Origin: Paracoccus aminophilus JCM 7686
Lineage (GTDB): Bacteria; Pseudomonadota; Alphaproteobacteria; Rhodobacterales; Rhodobacteraceae
Reading direction: 5' to 3'
Assembly: GCF_000444995.1 (NCBI RefSeq)
Contig: NC_022041.1
Coordinates: 718,001-782,000, forward strand
DNA length: 64,000 nt
The notes beneath the pieces are model-generated. The model was not told where the DNA came from. It did not search any database and worked only from the letters and a program-made list of their open reading frames with translations. The first letter of the stretch is position 1. Each line of letters opens with the position of its first letter. The translations under genes and the position numbers were made by a program. Positions 58,138 to 64,000 of this stretch are shown here, piece by piece.

Positions 58138-58853
58138 ATCGCCTCGATCTCCAGCGAGACCCGGGTGAGCGCGGCGCTTCTTTCGCGCGCAACCAGCCGC
58201 CAGAGCGCGAAGCCGCAGGCGCTGAGAAGCGCCTCATGATGGCTGCTGACGAGAACCGCGCGATCCTCGGGCAGATCGGCGATCAGGCGCATGGTGGCAC
58301 CGGCATTTGTGGCATCGAGCGCCGCGGTCGGCTCGTCGGCGAGGATCAGCTCGGCCTGTGAAACCAGCCCACGCAACACGGCGGCGCGCTGGCGCTGGCC
58401 CCCCGAAAGCGCCGAGGGCAGCTTGTGCAGCAAGGGCGCGATCCCGAGCCCTTCGGCCAGAGTTTCGATCTGCGCGCCATGCCCCGCCCGCGCCAGACGG
58501 GTGGCCAGCCGCGCATTCGCGCCGACGCTGAGATAGGGCAAAAGCCCGCCGTCTTGCAGGATATAGCTGATGTGGCGGCGTCGATAGCGCGTGAGCCGCC
58601 GCGCCCGGTCCTTGAGCAGATCCGGCGCGATCTCGGTCCCGAGCAGGCGAAAGCTTTTGGCCTGATCGGGGCGGCGGATCAGGGCCAAAAGATCGAGGAG
58701 CGTGCTTTTGCCGATGCCGCTTTCGCCAACCAGCCCGATCCGCGCGCCGGGCCAGAGCGTCAGGCGCGGGATCTCCAGCCGAAAGGCCGGGCTGCCCGCG
58801 CGCCCGGCGCGGGTCAGGACAAGACCGGCAAGGTCAAGGCAGGGCTCTCCCAT
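58134..58853 (-). CDS. ABC transporter ATPase (TagT-like)
   Basis: This 239-residue nucleotide-binding protein has Walker A GESGIGKST, Q-loop SYILQDGGLLPYLSV, signature LSGGQRQRAAVLRG and Walker B LILADEPTAALD, with an H-loop in VLVSSHHEALL. It belongs to the MacB/LolD/FtsE branch, whose partners are FtsX-type permeases. It probably energises a periplasmic conformational signal rather than transport. Confidence 0.92.
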   Translation of the reverse strand: MGEPCLDLAGLVLTRAGRAGSPAFRLEIPRLTLWPGARIGLVGESGIGKSTLLDLLALIRRPDQAKSFRLLGTEIAPDLLKDRARRLTRYRRRHISYILQDGGLLPYLSVGANARLATRLARAGHGAQIETLAEGLGIAPLLHKLPSALSGGQRQRAAVLRGLVSQAELILADEPTAALDATNAGATMRLIADLPEDRAVLVSSHHEALLSACGFALWRLVARERSAALTRVSLEIEAI

Positions 58854-58862
58854 GGCCGGGCC

Positions 58863-61800
58863 TCAGGGCAGGTTGACCAGCCGGACCGGCGTCGCCTCAA
58901 GCCCGGGATCGCCGGCGCCAAAATCGGCCCAGATCTCTGTTTGACCAAAGAGATCGGCATAGATCTTGCGCTTGGCCTCGAGGTTTTCGATGAACTCCTG
59001 CTGCTGGCTCACCGACATCGAGGACCAGTAGGATTGATCGAGCCGGAGCACCTGCGAGCGATAGGGCAGCTTTTTGAGGAAGCTCGGCAGGATCGCCTCG
59101 ATCGTGGCGCGATCGCCCTGACGCAGACTTTCGGGATCGGACGAGGTCTGGGCTGCGAGCATCTGCAGATTGGCAAAGAAGGCCTGCGGATCCTGACCGC
59201 CGCTGCGGAAGGCCTCGATGATCGCCTCAAGCCGCTTGTCGAGCGTCGAAAGCTGGTTGCGGCTCAGATAGACGCTGACCTCAAGCGTTTCGACATCGGG
59301 GTTGGTCAGATCGCGGTCGGCGGCCCAGCCCGCCAGGAAGGCAGGCGCGGCGCTGCCCTCGACCCGACCGAGGCTTTCCAGTTGCGCGCGGAAGATCTCA
59401 TTGCCGACGATATCCGAGAGGCGCGAGATATCGCCCGCCTTGCCCGGATCCGCCGCATCAGCGACTTCGGGCGCATCCGCAGCTTCCGCAGCGGCGGGCT
59501 GATCCGCGGGCATCGGCTCCTTCTTCTCGGTGTCCCCGCGCAGGATTTCCCCGGCGTTGGCGCGCAAGGTGCTGGTCGCGACATCGCGTGCGAGCTGTTC
59601 GAGTGCCTTTTGGAACTCGTCGGCGCGCGTCACATCCAGCGCCAGATATTTGTCCTCGGACAAATCTCCGGTCTGGGCGAGCTTCTGATACTGGGCGCGC
59701 GCAACCTCGGCATCGCCCTCTTTCTTATTGGCGGGGGTCAGCAGATGGATCGGGATGATCGTGATGTTTTGCGCCCGCGCCTTTTCGCGCAGCCGCTCCA
59801 GCGTCATATCGGGATATTTCGCCTTGGCATCGGTGCGCGCCGAGGCGTCGGTCACCAGAATGATGATGCGCGCGTCATAGGGCGACCAGTCGTTTTCATC
59901 GATCGCATCGGTCAGACCGGCAAGCGAATCCTCGGCAAAGCCCAGATTCGAGACCCGTGCCTCGGTCATCCGCTTCATATTGTTCAGAATGCTTTGCGCC
60001 GGGGCATCGGGATCGAGCGGCTGGAAGTTGCGCGTCACATATTCGAGGTTCTTCGGATCGCTGTCGATATTGTCGCGAAAACCGGTCAGGCCGAAGGAGA
60101 TGTATTTCGCGCTCTCGACCTTGGAGAAGGCATCGTAAAAGCCCTGAATCGCGGCATAAGTGCGGTCGATAAAGGGACGCATCGACACGGTGGTATCGAC
60201 CACGAAGACCACGCCGACGCGGAATTCATCATCCTTGGCCGCCGCATCCTTGGCCGAAGAGGCGAAGCTCGCATCATCCTTGGCCGCGATTTTCGCCGAA
60301 GACCCGGCAGGCAGCGCGGCGACCTTGACCAGAGTCGTATCGGCGGTACCGTCAAACATCTCGTTACGCCAATCGAGGATCGGCAGCAGATAGGGTTTGT
60401 CGCCATAGCGAACCGCCGTCTCTGGCTCGATCGCAACAAGATCGGTATTCCACTGCGGCTTGTAATCGGGATCCTGCGCCAGCTTGCGGCGCTCGTCGCC
60501 GAGCTTTTCGTAAATGCCGACCGCCGTGGTCTGATAGAAGGGACCAGAGATCAGGTCGGTCAACGGCGCATCGCCATTGAAGAAGAGCACGCGGTTGCGT
60601 TTGCCGCGCGGGGCGAATTGCATGACCAGCATGGTCGACCAATCCATCGCCTCTGCGGCGCGCGCCCAGCCGAGCGGCTCTTTGTTGAGCGCCGTGCCGA
60701 GCTGTAGCCAGCTTTCGCCACCCAGATCGCGGCGCTCGAAGACATAGAGCACCGAAAAGGCGGGCAGCGCGGTTCCGGGATCGGTGATGCCGGGCGCATC
60801 GTGAAGCTGGAGGTCAGGCAGAGAAATCACGCGCTGGAACAGATCGGGATTATCGGGCACCGCCAGCGGCATCGGCCCTTTGGCAAGCGCCGCGGTTTCG
60901 TTTTCGGGGGCCGAGGCGGTGGTGGCTGCGGGCACTTCGGGTTCGGTCGTGGCGGCTGTACTCGTGGTGGTTTCGTTTGCGGGGCTCGCCTGTTCAGCGG
61001 AGCCGGTCTCTGGCGCAGTGGCGATCGCGGCGCCAGCCGCGGCTGCGGCGGCACCGTGCGCGGCGCCGGCGGTGACGGCCTCCTCAGGCATCGGCTCCAT
61101 CGCTTCGTCGCCCGGTGCGTCTTTGACGGCTGCGGTCTCGGTGGAGGCGGTCTCAGCAGCGGCGCGGTCCTCAGCGGCCGACGGCGTCACCTCGGTCGTC
61201 TGCACCTCCGGCGCGGTTTTCGCGGCCGATTCCTCGGGCTTTGCCGCGCTCGAGGCGATTTCGGCCCCTTCGGCGGGCTTGGCGGCTTCTGATGCTGCGA
61301 CAGTGTTGGGCTCGGTAGGCTTGGCCTGATCCTCGGCGGTGGCTTTGTTGTCCGATTCCTCGGGTTTTGCCGCGCTCGAAGCAATCTCGGCCCCTTCGGC
61401 AGGCTTGGCCTGATCCTTGGCGGCGGCCTTTGCTGTGTCGGTGGCCTTGCTTTCCGATTCTGCGGGCTTGGCCTCGCTTGACACGACTTCAGCCCCTTCG
61501 GCAGGCTTTGCGGTTTCCGAGGCTGCGACGGTGGTTGGCTCGGCGGGCTTGGTCTGATCCTCGGCGGCGGTCTTGGCGGTGTCGGGGCCCTTGCTTTCTG
61601 CCGCAGCTGCGGTTTGCCCGGCTGTGCTGTCTGGGGAAGCGGGCGTTGCCGCGGGTGTGGGGCTTTCTGTGGCGGCCTGCGCCTTCACGGGAGCCGCGTC
61701 GCCGCTTTCGAGAAGGGTCAGCGCGGCCTCGCGCTCTTCGACGATCTTCTGCGCGGCATCGAGCTCGGTCCGGACCTGCTCTGCGGCGGAGAGCTCGGCG

Positions 61801-62090
61801 GTCAGTTCCGTGGTGCAACCCTTGTCACCGGTCAGCACGGGCGCGGGCGCCTTGGGCAGCTCGGGCAACTTGGCAATCGTGCTGCGATCGGTTTGCTCGC
61901 CAAGGCCGGCCAGTCGCAGCTCTTGTCCATCAATACGCGCCTGCAATTTGCGCAGGCTGCGGGAAATCGCACTGATTTCCTGGGTGAGCTCAAGCTTCTG
62001 CGCCTGGAATTTCGGCACGCAGGCCTCTTCAGCCTGTGCGGCCGAGGCGAGCAGGAGGCCTGCGATGACGGTGCGGCGCAGATAGGCCAT
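58863..62090 (-). CDS. Secreted vWA-domain protein, 1075 residues
   Basis: A signal peptide (MAYLRRTVIAGLLLASAAQA) is followed by a coiled region with a possible disulfide, a 200-residue Ala/Glu/Lys/Pro-rich repeat region, and a vWA domain near residues 640-800 with MIDAS motif VVFVVDTTVSMRPFIDRTYA and FGLTGFRDNIDSD. A helical C terminus follows. The vWA matches the periplasmic domain of PpkA-type kinases, but no kinase domain is present. ATG 62090 has AAGGGA 9 nt upstream; 62099 is an alternative. It is the first gene of the cluster. Confidence 0.85.
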   Translation of the reverse strand: MAYLRRTVIAGLLLASAAQAEEACVPKFQAQKLELTQEISAISRSLRKLQARIDGQELRLAGLGEQTDRSTIAKLPELPKAPAPVLTGDKGCTTELTAELSAAEQVRTELDAAQKIVEEREAALTLLESGDAAPVKAQAATESPTPAATPASPDSTAGQTAAAAESKGPDTAKTAAEDQTKPAEPTTVAASETAKPAEGAEVVSSEAKPAESESKATDTAKAAAKDQAKPAEGAEIASSAAKPEESDNKATAEDQAKPTEPNTVAASEAAKPAEGAEIASSAAKPEESAAKTAPEVQTTEVTPSAAEDRAAAETASTETAAVKDAPGDEAMEPMPEEAVTAGAAHGAAAAAAGAAIATAPETGSAEQASPANETTTSTAATTEPEVPAATTASAPENETAALAKGPMPLAVPDNPDLFQRVISLPDLQLHDAPGITDPGTALPAFSVLYVFERRDLGGESWLQLGTALNKEPLGWARAAEAMDWSTMLVMQFAPRGKRNRVLFFNGDAPLTDLISGPFYQTTAVGIYEKLGDERRKLAQDPDYKPQWNTDLVAIEPETAVRYGDKPYLLPILDWRNEMFDGTADTTLVKVAALPAGSSAKIAAKDDASFASSAKDAAAKDDEFRVGVVFVVDTTVSMRPFIDRTYAAIQGFYDAFSKVESAKYISFGLTGFRDNIDSDPKNLEYVTRNFQPLDPDAPAQSILNNMKRMTEARVSNLGFAEDSLAGLTDAIDENDWSPYDARIIILVTDASARTDAKAKYPDMTLERLREKARAQNITIIPIHLLTPANKKEGDAEVARAQYQKLAQTGDLSEDKYLALDVTRADEFQKALEQLARDVATSTLRANAGEILRGDTEKKEPMPADQPAAAEAADAPEVADAADPGKAGDISRLSDIVGNEIFRAQLESLGRVEGSAAPAFLAGWAADRDLTNPDVETLEVSVYLSRNQLSTLDKRLEAIIEAFRSGGQDPQAFFANLQMLAAQTSSDPESLRQGDRATIEAILPSFLKKLPYRSQVLRLDQSYWSSMSVSQQQEFIENLEAKRKIYADLFGQTEIWADFGAGDPGLEATPVRLVNLP
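61230..61620 (-). repeat. Imperfect coding repeats in the vWA protein
   Basis: Units of the type AAKPAEGAEIASSAAKPEES recur three or four times. They give a long charged, Ala/Pro/Glu-rich linker between the N-terminal region and the vWA domain, probably spanning periplasm or wall. Confidence 0.75.
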
Positions 62091-62344
62091 TCTGTCCATT
62101 CCCTTGTCTGTGAAGATGAATGCGTCAGCGAGATGCGGTGAGGAGGGGCACCCAAAGACGGCGCGGCCCGGCAGGAGGCTGTCCCAGCCGCTGATGGCTC
62201 TGGCTGTTCTCTTGCATGGCGCGGCACTCCCGCCCCGGGGGCCCGAGGCAAACGATCAAAAACTCACGGGAATATGACTAAGCGTGAAGCCGAAGACAAC
62301 CCAAAGCCGGGAAGCTTCGTAAACCAAAGATGAGCGGCGGGCGC

Positions 62345-63979
62345 TTACCGCTCGAAGCGCCCCTGCGGAATGGTCGAGGGCTCGAAGGTTTCGGCCGAGG
62401 CGCGATTCCAGCGGCTCTGCCAATCGCGCAATTCGGGATAGTCGCGCGCGCCGACGAGGAAGCTTTCCGGCAGATAGGGAAAGGCTTCGTTGCCGTCGAG
62501 GAAGGTGCCGTCGCTTTGGCGGAACATGAAGTGATAGGGCAAAAAGTCGTTGGGGCTGGAAAGTCCTGCCGCCCCGGCAATCTCGCCAAGCGCATGGAGC
62601 GTGTTGCGGTGGAACCGCGCGACGCGGTCGCTTTTGCTGCCGACATCAATGGCGCGTTGGCGCAGCTTGTCCTGGGTCGCGATGCCGACCGGGCAGGCGT
62701 TGGTGTGGCACGATTGGGACTGGATGCAGCCGATTGCGAACATGAAGCCGCGCGCCGAATTGCACCAATCCGCGCCAAGCGCGATGGCGCGGGCGAGATC
62801 GAAGGCGCTGACCACTTTGCCCGCGGCGCCGATGCGGATGCGGTCGCGCAATCCCGCGCCGCGCAGGGTGTTGTGGACGAAGTTCAGCCCCTCGAGCATG
62901 GGCATCCCGACCCGGTTGGCGAATTCAAGCGGTGCCGAGCCGGTGCCGCCCTCTTTGCCGTCGACCACGATGAAATCCGGGGTAATGCCGGTCTCGATCA
63001 TTGCTTTGACGATACACATGAACTCGCGACGATGACCGATGCACAGCTTGAAGCCGATGGGTTTGCCGTTCGACAGCTCGCGCAGCTCGGCAATGAAATT
63101 GCAAAGCCCGATCGGGGTTGAGAACGTGCTATGGGCAGGCGGCGAGAGGCAGTCCTGTCCCATGGGAACGCCGCGCGCCTCGGCGATTTCGGGGCTGATC
63201 TTGGCGGCGGGCAGCATCCCGCCGTGACCGGGTTTCGCACCCTGACTGAGCTTGATCTCGATCATCTTGATCTGAGGATCGGCCGCCTGTTGCCGGAATT
63301 TCTCCGGGTCGAAACCACCCTCCGCCGTGCGACAGCCGAAATAACCCGAGGCGACCTGATAGATGAGATCGCCGCCATTCGCGCGGTGATAGCGGCTGAT
63401 TCCGCCTTCGCCGGTGTCATGGGCAAAGCCGCCGGTCTTGGCGCCAAGGTTCAGCGCGGCGATGGCATTGGCCGAAAGCGCGCCGAAGCTCATCGCCGAG
63501 ATATTGTAAAGCGACGCCATATAGGGCTGGCGGCAATCCGGGCCGCCAATCGAAATCCGGAAATCGGTATCGTGGATGACCTTGGGCGCGACGGAATGGG
63601 TGACCCAAGCATAGCCGGCCTCATAGACCTTTTCCGAGGTGCCGAAGGGCTTCTTGTCCTCGGCCCCTTTGGCGCGCTGATAGACGAGACTGCGCGCTTC
63701 CCGGCTGAAGGGCAGCTCTTCGCTGTCGCTTTCGATCAGATATTGCCGGATCTCGGGCCGGATGCTTTCGAGCAGAAAGCGCATATGGCCGATCACCGGA
63801 TAATTGCGCAGCACCGCATGGCGCGATTGGATCAGGTCGTAGACCCCGAGCGCTGACAGCGCCAGCGCCAGAACCGCCAGAAGCTTGATCCAGAAGTTGC
63901 CCGACATCCCCAGAGGAAAGAGGATCAGGACGGCGAGAATGCAAAGGGCGAGGACGGAGTAGCGCTTGATCTGTGGCAT
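62345..63979 (-). CDS. FMN-binding glutamate synthase family protein
   Basis: This 544-residue protein has two N-terminal membrane segments (residues about 8-30 and 32-48). The glutamate synthase central/FMN barrel carries FGALSANAIAALNLGAKTGG, DTGEGGISRYHRANGGDLIY, SQGAKPGHGGMLPAAKISPE, GKEGGTGSAPLEFAN and a Cys-rich IQSQSCHTNACPVGIATQ (iron-sulfur site). It has no glutaminase domain. Members are membrane-linked and their physiological reaction is uncertain. A 245-bp gap separates it from the vWA gene. Confidence 0.9.
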   Translation of the reverse strand: MPQIKRYSVLALCILAVLILFPLGMSGNFWIKLLAVLALALSALGVYDLIQSRHAVLRNYPVIGHMRFLLESIRPEIRQYLIESDSEELPFSREARSLVYQRAKGAEDKKPFGTSEKVYEAGYAWVTHSVAPKVIHDTDFRISIGGPDCRQPYMASLYNISAMSFGALSANAIAALNLGAKTGGFAHDTGEGGISRYHRANGGDLIYQVASGYFGCRTAEGGFDPEKFRQQAADPQIKMIEIKLSQGAKPGHGGMLPAAKISPEIAEARGVPMGQDCLSPPAHSTFSTPIGLCNFIAELRELSNGKPIGFKLCIGHRREFMCIVKAMIETGITPDFIVVDGKEGGTGSAPLEFANRVGMPMLEGLNFVHNTLRGAGLRDRIRIGAAGKVVSAFDLARAIALGADWCNSARGFMFAIGCIQSQSCHTNACPVGIATQDKLRQRAIDVGSKSDRVARFHRNTLHALGEIAGAAGLSSPNDFLPYHFMFRQSDGTFLDGNEAFPYLPESFLVGARDYPELRDWQSRWNRASAETFEPSTIPQGRFER

Positions 63980-64000
63980 TGCGGGCTTTCGGGCGTCAGA

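Overview
The window is a high-GC alphaproteobacterial chromosome segment. The host genes (anthranilate synthase next to a PpiD-like chaperone, FabI, a paired cold-shock-domain protein, a TagRST-like locus) suggest a member of the Rhodobacteraceae, probably Paracoccus or a close relative. That placement is inference from gene content and codon style. The left host flank (1-7047) carries a partial PpiD/SurA-type foldase, trpE, a DUF2127 membrane protein, gpt, a LysE-type exporter, fabI, pdxH, a double cold-shock protein and a DUF192 protein, and ends in a tRNA-Pro(TGG).

An apparently complete lambda-like siphophage prophage of about 43.9 kb is integrated in that tRNA gene. A 58-bp perfect direct repeat (7048-7105 and 50930-50987) marks attL and attR. 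The leftward early genes run from about 13.6 kb down to the integrase at 7.1 kb. They include a C5 DNA methyltransferase with an unusual repeat array, a DUF2303 protein, a TerB-like protein and several small genes. An S24-type repressor and a Cro-like gene lie face to face at 15.15-15.24 kb. Both promoter regions carry copies of a GGGGAAT-NNN-CCCC-type palindrome that is probably the repressor operator. The rightward early operon (15.2-18.8 kb) holds small DNA-binding proteins and replication genes, with a phased purine repeat array that could be an origin. The late operon (19.6-38.8 kb) follows lambda order: terminase, gpW, portal, a protease-capsid fusion, decoration protein, head-tail and tail proteins, a programmed-frameshift chaperone pair, tape measure, tail tip proteins, and a tail fibre with an esterase domain. 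The lysis genes (39-41.4 kb) are interrupted by a DUF3800 gene on the opposite strand.

The right part of the prophage (41.4-50.9 kb) is accessory. It carries a glycine-zipper lipoprotein, a secreted amidohydrolase, an SRAP (YedK/HMCES-type) protein, small zinc-finger proteins, an outer-membrane barrel with a long repeat-built insertion, a free-standing FtsK-gamma-domain protein and a second DNA methyltransferase. In the excised circle, the leftward operon starting at 13.6 kb would run through the integrase and attP into the 50.9-47.2 kb genes.

Just beyond attR lies a truncated second integrase, plus a block resembling the prophage's own post-lysis region. This points to an older, decayed element at the same tRNA site. 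The right host flank (52.4-64 kb) is a minus-strand cluster: a vWA-domain periplasmic protein, an ABC ATPase and permease, an FGE/SUMF1-domain protein, a glycine-zipper lipoprotein and a trypsin-like protease. This resembles the TagQRST/PpkA signalling module of type VI secretion, but no secretion genes or kinase are visible. An FMN-binding glutamate synthase family gene closes the window.
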